From Planctomycetota bacterium (GTDB lineage Bacteria > Planctomycetota > Planctomycetia > Pirellulales > Pirellulaceae): 64,000 bases of DNA. The notes below the pieces were generated by a model that saw only the letters and a list, made by a program, of their open reading frames with translations, made no database searches and was not told where the DNA came from. Shown here piece by piece: positions 37,983 through 46,105 of this stretch. The position numbers and the translations under genes are program-made. The first letter of the stretch is position 1; every line of letters starts with the position of its first letter. The DNA is taken from contig VGZA01000014.1 of assembly GCA_016872775.1 (NCBI GenBank), positions 1 to 64,000 of the forward strand, in the 5' to 3' direction.

Positions 37983-39809
37983 TCAGGGCATTCGCACCAG
38001 TTCCATTTTTCTCAGATCCATCACTGCGGCGCCTGGTTTTGACCGAGGTCGCACCGCGATCCGGTGCCGACCGGCTCGGGACAGTTCCAGCATGCCGATT
38101 TCTCGGGGGCGAAACTCCTGGAAACCGCCGGTTTCCTCGACAACCATTTTCAACGTTTGATCGCCGCATTCAAAATCGACTTCGCTACCGCCACTTCCGT
38201 TGCCGCAACCCTGCCAAACCCGCAGTTGATACGTTCCTGGCTGTTCGACCGTAAAATCGAACTCGGCCCAGTCGTCAGCCCGAACCCAATACCCGAGCGT
38301 ATCCTTATGGGGCATCGGTTCAAATCGCAACATTACGCCATGCACGTCGGCCGACCTGGCATGTAATTCAACGCGCCCCGTCCGGTCGATCGGGTTGGGA
38401 CGATATGCGGAGTTTTCGCTCGGCATCTGCGCCGCGACACTTTGTCGCCATTCGGCGAGTTTTCGCGCGAGTCGTTCCGCCTGCTGCGGTTCCTGTTCCA
38501 CCAGGTTGCGCGATTCGCCGGGGTCCTTTTCGATATCGAAGAGTTCTCGACGCCCCTGTTCAAAGTACTCGATCAACTTGTAGTTCTTTTCCCGAATGCA
38601 ACCGGCAGGGCGTCCGCCTTGATTCGAGTAATGCGGGTAATGCCAGTAGATTGCGTCGCGTTGCGGCATCTCGTTTCCACGGAGCACCGACCCGAAGTCA
38701 ATGCCGTCCAGTGGCATGCGCGGCTCTGCGCCGCAAATGGCGGCAATCGTCGGAAACAGATCGACACTGCTCAGGATGCTCGAATCGGACAGACCCCTGG
38801 GCCGAACACCGGCTCCTTTGACCAACAAGGGCACGCGAATTCCGCCTTCGTACAGAAAACCCTTTCCATCCCTCAAAGGTGCGTTCGAAGTGGCCGGCGT
38901 ATTGGCCCCCTCACGCGTCGCCAGACCGCCATTGTCCGACGTGAAAAACACAATTGTTCTCGAATCAAGATTCAATTCGCGCAGCAACGCTTCCACTTTC
39001 CCCACACCTTCGTCAAGACTTTCAAGCATCGCCGCGTAAATCGGGTTGTTCTGCCGCCCTGCGAACGCCGACGTCGCTGGAAACTTGTCCGCGGTACCTG
39101 GCTTGGCGACGAGCGGCGTATGCACGGCGAAATGCGACAAATACAGAAAAAAGGGTCGCTGCGCATTGTCCCTGATGAATCGTAATGCCTCGGCGGTTAG
39201 CCGGTCGGTCAGGTACTCGCCCGCTTCCGACTGTTCCAGGCCTGGCAAGACGCGTTCGCCCTTGCGGTAAGGCGCAAGATAGCTTAACGGAGTTCCCGCC
39301 TCGTCTCCGGCGATCGAAAAATCAAATCCCTGCTTGAGCGACTCAAAACCGGCTCCTCCAAGGTGCCACTTGCCGATGCAGGCGGTGGCATAGCCTCGTT
39401 CTCGCAGCGATTCGGCCAGCGTGAACTCCTCAAGCGGCAAAGCACGCACGAAATCGGGCCTGGCAAGCCGCTGCGACGGCAGATCGGCCCGTCCCGGCAA
39501 CCAGTCTGTCAGATGCAAGCGCGCCGGCCAGCGCCCGGTGAGAATCGCCGCACGCGTCGGCGAACAGACCGGACACGCGGCGTACGCTTGCGTGAATCGG
39601 ATTCCCTCCGCGGCAATCCGATCGAGATGCGGCGTTCGATGAAGCGTGCTGCCGTAGCAGCCAAGATCGCTCCACCCCAAATCGTCGGCGAGGATCACGA
39701 TGACATTGATCGCTGGTTCAGCGCACTGAACCAGCGGCGACTTCAGAGCGACGATTAACGCAACGGCAATAATACACTCGCGGCAAATACGAACAGACAG
39801 CGGATTCAT
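37983..39809 (-). CDS. Sulfatase (type I, formylglycine-dependent), exported
   Basis: A 608-residue hydrolase with a signal peptide (IIAVALIVALKSPLVQCAEP). Active-site features: ILADDLGWSDLGC metal site, CSPTR (the Cys becomes formylglycine), GKWHLGG and TSDNGG. A C-terminal beta-rich domain (about residues 480-608, around EQPGTYQLRVWQGCGNG) may bind carbohydrate. ATG 39809 has GAGGGA about 7 nt upstream and leads directly into the signal peptide; an upstream ATG at 39899 overlaps the preceding stop (ATGA) but would bury the signal. It is the first gene of the operon with PSD1, DUF1501, creatininase-like and MFS genes. Substrate is probably a sulfated polysaccharide or glycan. Confidence 0.88.
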   Translation of the reverse strand: MNPLSVRICRECIIAVALIVALKSPLVQCAEPAINVIVILADDLGWSDLGCYGSTLHRTPHLDRIAAEGIRFTQAYAACPVCSPTRAAILTGRWPARLHLTDWLPGRADLPSQRLARPDFVRALPLEEFTLAESLRERGYATACIGKWHLGGAGFESLKQGFDFSIAGDEAGTPLSYLAPYRKGERVLPGLEQSEAGEYLTDRLTAEALRFIRDNAQRPFFLYLSHFAVHTPLVAKPGTADKFPATSAFAGRQNNPIYAAMLESLDEGVGKVEALLRELNLDSRTIVFFTSDNGGLATREGANTPATSNAPLRDGKGFLYEGGIRVPLLVKGAGVRPRGLSDSSILSSVDLFPTIAAICGAEPRMPLDGIDFGSVLRGNEMPQRDAIYWHYPHYSNQGGRPAGCIREKNYKLIEYFEQGRRELFDIEKDPGESRNLVEQEPQQAERLARKLAEWRQSVAAQMPSENSAYRPNPIDRTGRVELHARSADVHGVMLRFEPMPHKDTLGYWVRADDWAEFDFTVEQPGTYQLRVWQGCGNGSGGSEVDFECGDQTLKMVVEETGGFQEFRPREIGMLELSRAGRHRIAVRPRSKPGAAVMDLRKMELVRMP

Positions 39810-39895
39810 CGCACGTCCCTCGCGGTTACAAGACCCTGCAACACGCCAGCCGGCATGCTCTATGCGGTGGCACGGTTTCCATTCAGCAAGCACGA

Positions 39896-40555
39896 TCATT
39901 CAGGCGGCTTTGTCGGTTCGACCGGTGGCGTCGCAGGTTCCACGACCGCCTTCTCATCGACCGTCGACAGGTGCGCGGCGATCGCATAAGCCACCGTCTT
40001 GAATTGATGAATCGTACCTCCCAACACCTGCAACTCGATGGTGTACTCCCTGTTCGAGCGAACCGCCTTCAAGAACTGCCGATCGATTCCCCGTCTCTCC
40101 TTGGTGCGGCCCAGCATGACATAACGTACCCAGGCACTGTCTCCCAACTGGATTCCCTTCGCCGGCTCAATCAGGTCCTTTTCCTGTTCCACGCGCGCCT
40201 GTACGGTCGTGACGAACTGCGCGAGGTTGGAGGAATTGGTCTCCTGCGCGCCATCCTCCGGCTGACTGGCCGTGATGATGATCCGCGGCAGGCCGGTCCG
40301 ATCACGATGATAGAACCAGACAACACGGTCGTTCTGTTTCGAACCCGAGTTCCAGCCGATAGGCGTCGGAATGCGAACACGCCCACCATCCAGATCCGGC
40401 AAATTGAACTCGACCTCCGGCAACTCCTGGATCGCGTACGCCGCGCGCGGCGGCGGCGGCGGTGCCGCATTCGACCCTTCACCGGTGAATGGGCTGCAAC
40501 CTTCGGCGACGATCGTTGTCGCCAGCAGCAGCGGTAGAAATGGACGATTGCTCAT
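39896..40555 (-). CDS. Predicted lipoprotein of unknown function
   Basis: A 219-residue protein with a lipoprotein signal (MSNRPFLPLLLATTIVAEGC, Cys20). A Pro-rich linker (PPPPPRAAYA) follows, then a compact domain (about 45-200) with alternating strands and helices that is not recognised; it resembles stress-response proteins with a hydrophobic ligand fold only in general pattern. The C terminus is Pro-rich. ATG 40555 follows GGGAG about 10 nt upstream. Its TGA overlaps an alternative ATG of the sulfatase. Confidence 0.65.
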   Translation of the reverse strand: MSNRPFLPLLLATTIVAEGCSPFTGEGSNAAPPPPPRAAYAIQELPEVEFNLPDLDGGRVRIPTPIGWNSGSKQNDRVVWFYHRDRTGLPRIIITASQPEDGAQETNSSNLAQFVTTVQARVEQEKDLIEPAKGIQLGDSAWVRYVMLGRTKERRGIDRQFLKAVRSNREYTIELQVLGGTIHQFKTVAYAIAAHLSTVDEKAVVEPATPPVEPTKPPE

Positions 40556-40757
40556 GCGGACGCGCTCCCACGGTGGCATGCGCCAAGCCGGACTTAAGCA
40601 TGAGTGTGCAATGCGTGACGCACCTCCGCAAGAGTGGTATCCGATTGACACCCGAGGCGATCCAACCCAGAATTGGCCCGAGCGGCGTGGGACGGACGTG
40701 ATTCGATCACCCCACGCGGCGGCGCATGATCACTCGTTTTTCTGGCGAAGTCGGCGG

Positions 40758-41006
40758 ATGCAACACCCTCGTCGGTTCCTGATTCTGACTGTCTATGCCC
40801 TGCCCATCCTGGCCGTGATTGGAACGGTATCCTCGGCGGCGGCTTGGTTGCTTGGATCGCTTGACGACCGCGTGGGCGGCGGGGTCATGCGAGGTATTGC
40901 GACCGCTGCCGTTCTGATGCTGATCGTTGACGCATTGCTGCTGCTCGGTGCGCTCGGGGTACGAGCGATCACGACCGACAACGACGACGTGGAACCACCC
41001 AGTTGA
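40758..41006 (+). CDS. Small membrane protein with two transmembrane segments
   Basis: An 82-residue protein, MQHPRRFLILTVYALPILAV..., with hydrophobic segments at about 8-32 and 45-70 and an acidic C terminus (TTDNDDVEPPS). No family is recognised. The start is tentative, as no strong Shine-Dalgarno is seen. It ends 8 nt before the next gene, which is also a membrane protein, suggesting a two-gene unit. Confidence 0.5.
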   Translation: MQHPRRFLILTVYALPILAVIGTVSSAAAWLLGSLDDRVGGGVMRGIATAAVLMLIVDALLLLGALGVRAITTDNDDVEPPS

Positions 41007-41014
41007 GGACGGCG

Positions 41015-41785
41015 ATGTCACCGCAGCCGCCTCCGCCAGAGTTCCGGCCCTTGCCCCCGGCGGGTTCATCGCCGCCCGAGCCGGCTCCGCAGAGCGCACC
41101 ACCCGATACCGGTTGGAGCCTGCCACAGATCGTCCACGAAGAAACGGTCTCGGATCGTGCCGCCGATGAACGGACCGCCGCACAAATTGTCGTCGATCCG
41201 CGCAGGGTCGCGATTCCGCGAGCTGCGATTTATGCCTTTGCCGCCGTTCTGATGCTCTCCATCTTCGGCGCCGCCATGATCGGATACGCCGTCGGTCGCT
41301 CTGGATTGCGGTCGGCAGGGCACGCAACGGAAATCTCGCAGCCATGTGTCGTCAGCGGTCGAGTCACGTATGTGAATGAGGCGGGTGAGACGCTCCCTGA
41401 TGCCGGCGCGTCGATCATCGTGCTGCGCGAAGGGGAACGCCCCGCGCTCGAAGATAAAATCCAGGCGTCGGGACTCCGCCCCGCCGACCCACCCCTCGAT
41501 TCCAGGCACGCCCAGATCGCTAAACTCAACCAGTTCGGCGGCAGTCACGCTCGTTCGAACGCGGAAGGCGAATTTGAAGTCAAGCTGACGCAACCCGGCC
41601 GCTATTTCCTACTCGTCATCTCCAAAAACGGACCACGCTCCGCGCAAGTAGAACCGACCCGTTCGGAGTTTGCGCAGATGAGCCGGCTGATTGCCGATCC
41701 CACGGAATTGCTCGGCGATCGCAGATTTCGCTGGCTGAATGAATCGATTGTCGGCGACCGGCACTTCGTCTGGAAACTGGAGTAG
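41015..41785 (+). CDS. Single-pass membrane protein with carboxypeptidase-regulatory-like domain
   Basis: A 256-residue protein. The N-terminal 70 residues are cytoplasmic and Pro-rich (SPQPPPPEFRPLPPAG), one transmembrane helix follows (about 74-95, AIYAFAAVLMLSIFGAAMIGYAVG), then an extracytoplasmic beta-domain with a SGRVTYVNEAGETLPDAGA start and a KLTQPGRYFLLVIS strand, as in CarboxypepD_reg-like domains. ATG 41015 has GAGGA 5 nt upstream. No enzymatic motif. It lies 8 nt after the small membrane protein. Confidence 0.65.
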   Translation: MSPQPPPPEFRPLPPAGSSPPEPAPQSAPPDTGWSLPQIVHEETVSDRAADERTAAQIVVDPRRVAIPRAAIYAFAAVLMLSIFGAAMIGYAVGRSGLRSAGHATEISQPCVVSGRVTYVNEAGETLPDAGASIIVLREGERPALEDKIQASGLRPADPPLDSRHAQIAKLNQFGGSHARSNAEGEFEVKLTQPGRYFLLVISKNGPRSAQVEPTRSEFAQMSRLIADPTELLGDRRFRWLNESIVGDRHFVWKLE

Positions 41786-41905
41786 GGGAACGCAATGGTC
41801 TTGCGACTCCAACGCTCCCGCGGTGCGGGAATACGGCTTGGCGAGGACACTTCGCCGTGGCCCGATGCGGACAGAGTCGGCAGACTCGCAGTCACATGCG
41901 GCGAT

Positions 41906-43234
41906 TCAGTCGTTCTCGGTCCCATCCGGAGGCGGAATCGGCTGGAACGACTCCGACTGAGCGACCGATTGTGGATCGATCCGCTTCAATTCCTCCAGCA
42001 ACTCGTCTGCTTCGGGGTGCAGGGACATTCGCAGGTACCGCACCGCCGCCTGCCGGAGATACGCGTGCTGCGTGTCGGCCTGCTTGAACACCTGAGCCAC
42101 GCGCGGGGTCGATTCCCAGTGTTGCCAGGCGGCCAATTTCGCAATGACCAGATCCGCGAGCTTCGCATGCTGGAGCGCGGTCGCCAACGAGGTTGCGACT
42201 CGCTCCCGCGCTATGCGGCGGGGCTCGTCGCCGTGAAACGTAAGAGCACAGATCGCGGAGTAGACGTTACGCGTCGCCATGTCGGGATTGGCGAAGTAAC
42301 GCTGTTCCACCACTGGCAAACCCCGGTCTCCCTGTAGAGAAAGGTAGCAAGCGACCGCGGCATCCAACGCCAGGTCGGCACGACTCTCCAAAACGGCGAT
42401 CAACTCCAATACGTTGGGCGCATCCTCCGGCGTACCGGCAATCCCCAACATCGTCAGATAAAGCCGCATTCGCATTTCGTCCGTGCGCGGGTCGCCGATT
42501 CGCTGCTTCAGCCAATTCCGGTCGAGATCGTCCTTCAGTGCAACCAGATCGTTGTACGGCGCTAAAGCGAACTCGTTATAGGCATCGCCGGCAACGGCCG
42601 GGTCGGAATGGTCGAGCCAATCCAGAAAAAACCTCAGTCGCGACCTGCCCGCCGACTTCAGCTGCGCAACCTGACGCAGATAGCTTTCGCTCGATTTGTG
42701 AATGATGACGGGAGTGGTCCAAGTCAGTTCAGGCGAATCGAAGCCGAATAGCAAGCAGGTCGAATGTTCGGACGGAGGTAGGTCAAGACTCGCCGACGCC
42801 GCTTCGATCTTCGCCCCAACCCGCACAGCCGAACCGCCCTTCAACACCTTGATCACCATGAATTGTCGCGCGGGACGCGCCGTTTCCTCTCCCTCTTCCT
42901 CATCCTCATCATCATCTGCATTGACTTTGTCAGTATCACCTTTACGGGACTCCCGATGGGTCCCGCCACCGTTGTCGACGGCCTCCGGCCAGCGTTCCGT
43001 AGAGGACGAAGGACGGACAGCTCCCGCGGCCACAGGAGGCAAAGGAAGAGCATCGGCAACGACAACGTACCGTGCGTTCCGAAGATCGTTGGAAAACGGA
43101 CTGCGGAACGCCTGACAAAACGGACAACCCTGCGCCGGATGGCTCGCACCAATCACGCCGCAAAGCGCGATCATCGCGCCGATCAGCCATTGCGCTGCTT
43201 GCACCCGGAACTGCCGTAGATACCCTGTCCCCAT
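41906..43234 (-). CDS. Secreted protein of unknown function (HEAT-like)
   Basis: A 442-residue protein. A signal peptide (WLIGAMIALCGVIGASHPAQG) is followed by GCPFCQAF, a CxxC-containing start of the mature protein. A very acidic low-complexity run (DDDEDEEEGEE) lies about residues 105-115. The C-terminal half consists of helical pairs reminiscent of HEAT repeats (ATSLATALQHAKLADLVIAKL and following). The family is not recognised, and a planctomycete-conserved hypothetical is likely. ATG 43234 is chosen to give a standard signal peptide; the frame is open to 43417. It is divergent from the ceramidase-like gene. Confidence 0.65.
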   Translation of the reverse strand: MGTGYLRQFRVQAAQWLIGAMIALCGVIGASHPAQGCPFCQAFRSPFSNDLRNARYVVVADALPLPPVAAGAVRPSSSTERWPEAVDNGGGTHRESRKGDTDKVNADDDEDEEEGEETARPARQFMVIKVLKGGSAVRVGAKIEAASASLDLPPSEHSTCLLFGFDSPELTWTTPVIIHKSSESYLRQVAQLKSAGRSRLRFFLDWLDHSDPAVAGDAYNEFALAPYNDLVALKDDLDRNWLKQRIGDPRTDEMRMRLYLTMLGIAGTPEDAPNVLELIAVLESRADLALDAAVACYLSLQGDRGLPVVEQRYFANPDMATRNVYSAICALTFHGDEPRRIARERVATSLATALQHAKLADLVIAKLAAWQHWESTPRVAQVFKQADTQHAYLRQAAVRYLRMSLHPEADELLEELKRIDPQSVAQSESFQPIPPPDGTEND

Positions 43235-43558
43235 GCGATGGATGCACTCCCAAAATCTGTCGATACCTCTTCTGCATCGTCGTTGTGCGATCTGGCACAA
43301 CATGGAGCGGACCGCAGGTACGATCGGTTTCGCATTGAATTTGATCGGAAACGGCGGAATTGGTCGGTAAAAAAATTTGCCGCATTCGCGAAATCTGCCG
43401 CCGGCAGGCCACGCCATGGAAAGCTGGGCAAACGGGATAAGACGTCGTTCGACCGATCTGGATCGACCCCTTCGATACTTTTCCGCGCAACAAGAAACCG
43501 CTAGGTTCTACCGTCGGGAAGACGAAGGAAGCCTTTTTCGAACTGGGGGAGCATGCTC
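43235..43558. other. Divergent intergenic region
   Basis: 324 bp between the secreted HEAT-like protein gene (-) and the ceramidase-like gene (+). It is more AT-rich than the flanking coding DNA, with short A/T runs. No confident promoter or operator was identified. Confidence 0.4.
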
Positions 43559-45022
43559 ATGCGCACAGTCGCCTTATGGTCGTTGGGAGTTTTGATCGCA
43601 CTGGCGAATGGGGCCGATCGCTTGACCGCTGGCCCGTTGAGGATCGGCGTCGCCGAAGTCGACATCACCCCGCCCGAGCACTATCCGATGGCCGGCTATT
43701 ATCACGAGCGTTTGTCCACCGGCAGACGAGATCCCTTGAAGGCTCGAGCGATCGTCCTGCTGGGTGAACCCGACAGTGCCGCGATCGTCATCTGCGATTT
43801 GATCGGCATCAGCCGCGATCTTTCGGCATTGGTGCGTCGTCGCGTCGAATCCGATCTGGAGATACCTGCATCCCGAGTCACTATCACGGGAACGCATTCC
43901 CACACCGCGCCCGACTATACGCGCGAGTTATTTGATTACGCGGTCGCCCAGAAACCACGTACGGACGGCAAGCCGGCGTATGCGGAGAAACTTGTGAGCG
44001 GGATCTCGACCGCGCTGCTGCGCGCAAAAGCGGCCGCTCGCGACGCGACACTCGCCGCGGGTTCGCTGCGACAAGGAACTCCCGTTTCGTTTAACCGCCG
44101 GTTTGTGATGCGAGACGGGACGGTGCGCACCTGGATGAGTTTGCGCTCGGAAGGAGTCGTTCGTGCCGCCGGCCCGATCGACGACGAACTGGCGGCGGCC
44201 GTGTTTCGCGATGCGTCCAGTAATCAGGCCTTGAGCGTACTCAGCAATTTCGCACTGCATCTGGATACCGTGGGCGGCACCGAATGGAGCGCCGATTATC
44301 CCTTCTTCATCGAACAGGCGCTGCGCGGCGCGCTGGGGGGCCAGGTTGTCTCCGTTTTCGGCACGGGACCGTGCGGCGACATCAATCATGTCGATCCTTC
44401 AACCACAGAACGCAACAAGACCGACTTCATCGGGCAGTCTCTGGGCCAGACACTCGTACAGGGGTTGGACAAGCTGACGCCGCTGAAATCAAATTCGGTC
44501 GTGGTGCGGACCGCCGTGGTCCAACTGCCGCTGCAATCGGTCAGCGAAGCGGAGGTGCGGAAATCGGAAAAGCTGCTGCGGTTGATCAAGGAAGGGGGAA
44601 AAGTCGAGTTTCTCGATCAGGTCCTTGCCTACAAGACAATCATGCTTGACCATCTTCGCAATGCCCCGTCCTATTCTGACACCACGGAGTACATCAGCTG
44701 GGGACTTTCGCGGACCTGGGCAGGAGTCGGCGCCGAACTGCCGGTCGAAGTCCAAGTCATCGTCGTGGGTGGCGAACTGGCGATCGTCTGCTTGCCAGGC
44801 GAGGTATTCGTCGACCTTGGTCTGGCGATAAAGCGTGGGTCGCCCTTCCGAACGACGATGATCGTCGAGCTGTCGAATTGCAAGGAGACGATCTACATCC
44901 CCACGCGGGCGGCCTTCGCCGGCGGCAGCTACGAAGTGACCAATGCAGCCACGGAACCTGGCAGCGGTGAACTGCTCGTGGAAACCGCACTTCGGCTGCT
45001 GCGCGAAGCGGCCAACCCCTGA
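43559..45022 (+). CDS. Neutral/alkaline ceramidase-like hydrolase, exported
   Basis: A 487-residue protein with a signal peptide and the neutral/alkaline non-lysosomal ceramidase N-terminal fold. The family opening AEVDITPPEHYPMAGY, the metal-binding TGTHSHTAPDY motif, and FGTGPCGDINHVDP in the second half are all visible. In planctomycetes such proteins are common and the substrate is often not a ceramide, so it may hydrolyse another amide. ATG 43559 (GGAG 7 nt upstream) is preferred to ATG 43553. It converges on the MBL-fold gene with a 7-nt gap. Confidence 0.82.
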   Translation: MRTVALWSLGVLIALANGADRLTAGPLRIGVAEVDITPPEHYPMAGYYHERLSTGRRDPLKARAIVLLGEPDSAAIVICDLIGISRDLSALVRRRVESDLEIPASRVTITGTHSHTAPDYTRELFDYAVAQKPRTDGKPAYAEKLVSGISTALLRAKAAARDATLAAGSLRQGTPVSFNRRFVMRDGTVRTWMSLRSEGVVRAAGPIDDELAAAVFRDASSNQALSVLSNFALHLDTVGGTEWSADYPFFIEQALRGALGGQVVSVFGTGPCGDINHVDPSTTERNKTDFIGQSLGQTLVQGLDKLTPLKSNSVVVRTAVVQLPLQSVSEAEVRKSEKLLRLIKEGGKVEFLDQVLAYKTIMLDHLRNAPSYSDTTEYISWGLSRTWAGVGAELPVEVQVIVVGGELAIVCLPGEVFVDLGLAIKRGSPFRTTMIVELSNCKETIYIPTRAAFAGGSYEVTNAATEPGSGELLVETALRLLREAANP

Positions 45023-45029
45023 TCCGTGG

Positions 45030-46073
45030 CTACGATCCGCCTCGCGTGCGGTAGGTCGCTTCGTGGTTATTGGCCGGAATCGCGACCGTGTACGAACCGC
45101 CGTCGGGACTCACGGACAGTTTTACGTAGTTGCCTTTGCACTCGCGTTCCTGATTCGCAATGAACTCATCCTTGACGTTGTTGGTCAGGCCATCGGGTCG
45201 AAGATTGCGATGCAGTTGATAAATCGCCTGTATCGATTTTGTTTCTTTCAGATTCGCGAAGACCTCGGGCATGCAACCCTTGGTCGTACCGTTGTTCATG
45301 ATTGCCACGACCGGTTCCAGTGATCGCAGGACCACCGGGTTGTTGCTGGCATCGAGGCCGTGGTGTGTCACCTGGTAAACATCGACTTTGCCAACAAGAT
45401 TTTTCGGACAGACTAGGTCGGCCTCGCGGTTCCAGGTCAGGTCTCCCGCATCGAAGAAACGGAACGGTCCGAATCGGACGAGCAGCACCACGCTGTTGGC
45501 ATTGTCGGAGCCGTCGCGATCTTTGATTCGAACACTGTCGCACGCCTCGGCATTATCGACTGCGTTGTCGACGACCGAAGTGAACTTCTGTCGGGTACCG
45601 ACGCACTGCACCGTGAGTGCGGCGGCGCCGGAATCCTGTTTGACGGGCAGGCTGTCGCCTGGATTCAACGCCACGCGGTTTTCCGCCGGGAACTGGAAAT
45701 AGGACTTATCGGGCTTCTCCGGCATTCCGTCCCAGAGACCGTTGTCGTGCACCGTCTTGATTGGCAGCAGTGCGCTCAGTTCGGCCGCACCGCCGAAATG
45801 ATCGCCGTGGTAATGGGTCACCACCAGATGGTCAATCTGGCGAAGTCCGGCGACCTTGGTGACGACCTGCAGGATTCGGTCGGGGTCGCGGCGCCCCGGG
45901 TTTCCGGTATCGACCAGGATCGACTCGCCGGCGGGTGTCACCATCAACGTCGCAGCCCCTCCTTCGACATCCACCCAATAAATATCGAACCGCTTGTCCG
46001 CCGGCCCCGCCTCGACAGCAGCCGCGAACACCAGTACGGAAAGCAGTGCGCCACAAACGCGGATCGTATGCAT
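45030..46073 (-). CDS. MBL-fold (metallo-beta-lactamase superfamily) hydrolase, exported
   Basis: A 347-residue protein with a signal peptide (RVCGALLSVLVFAAAVEA). The MBL dizinc motif is THYHGDHFGG (about residue 88), with Asp in FFDAGDLTW and His in VTHHGLDASNN. It resembles the ComEC-type competence MBL domain but is secreted and free-standing. The second Cys-rich stretch may form disulfides. It lies downstream of the PQQ/EF-hand gene (32-nt gap), probably in the same operon. Confidence 0.82.
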   Translation of the reverse strand: MHTIRVCGALLSVLVFAAAVEAGPADKRFDIYWVDVEGGAATLMVTPAGESILVDTGNPGRRDPDRILQVVTKVAGLRQIDHLVVTHYHGDHFGGAAELSALLPIKTVHDNGLWDGMPEKPDKSYFQFPAENRVALNPGDSLPVKQDSGAAALTVQCVGTRQKFTSVVDNAVDNAEACDSVRIKDRDGSDNANSVVLLVRFGPFRFFDAGDLTWNREADLVCPKNLVGKVDVYQVTHHGLDASNNPVVLRSLEPVVAIMNNGTTKGCMPEVFANLKETKSIQAIYQLHRNLRPDGLTNNVKDEFIANQERECKGNYVKLSVSPDGGSYTVAIPANNHEATYRTRGGS

Positions 46074-46105
46074 GAGACTTACCCCCGGTTGCTACGAATT
46101 GCGGA

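Noticed and set aside
39810-39899. Upstream start of the sulfatase at ATG 39899 (ATGA overlap)
   Set aside because: It would put 30 residues before a clear signal peptide and has no Shine-Dalgarno, while ATG 39809 has GAGGGA at good distance.
40707-41345. 212-codon frame antisense to the two small membrane proteins
   Set aside because: Arg/Ser-rich shadow; the plus-strand frames have transmembrane segments and a GAGGA site.
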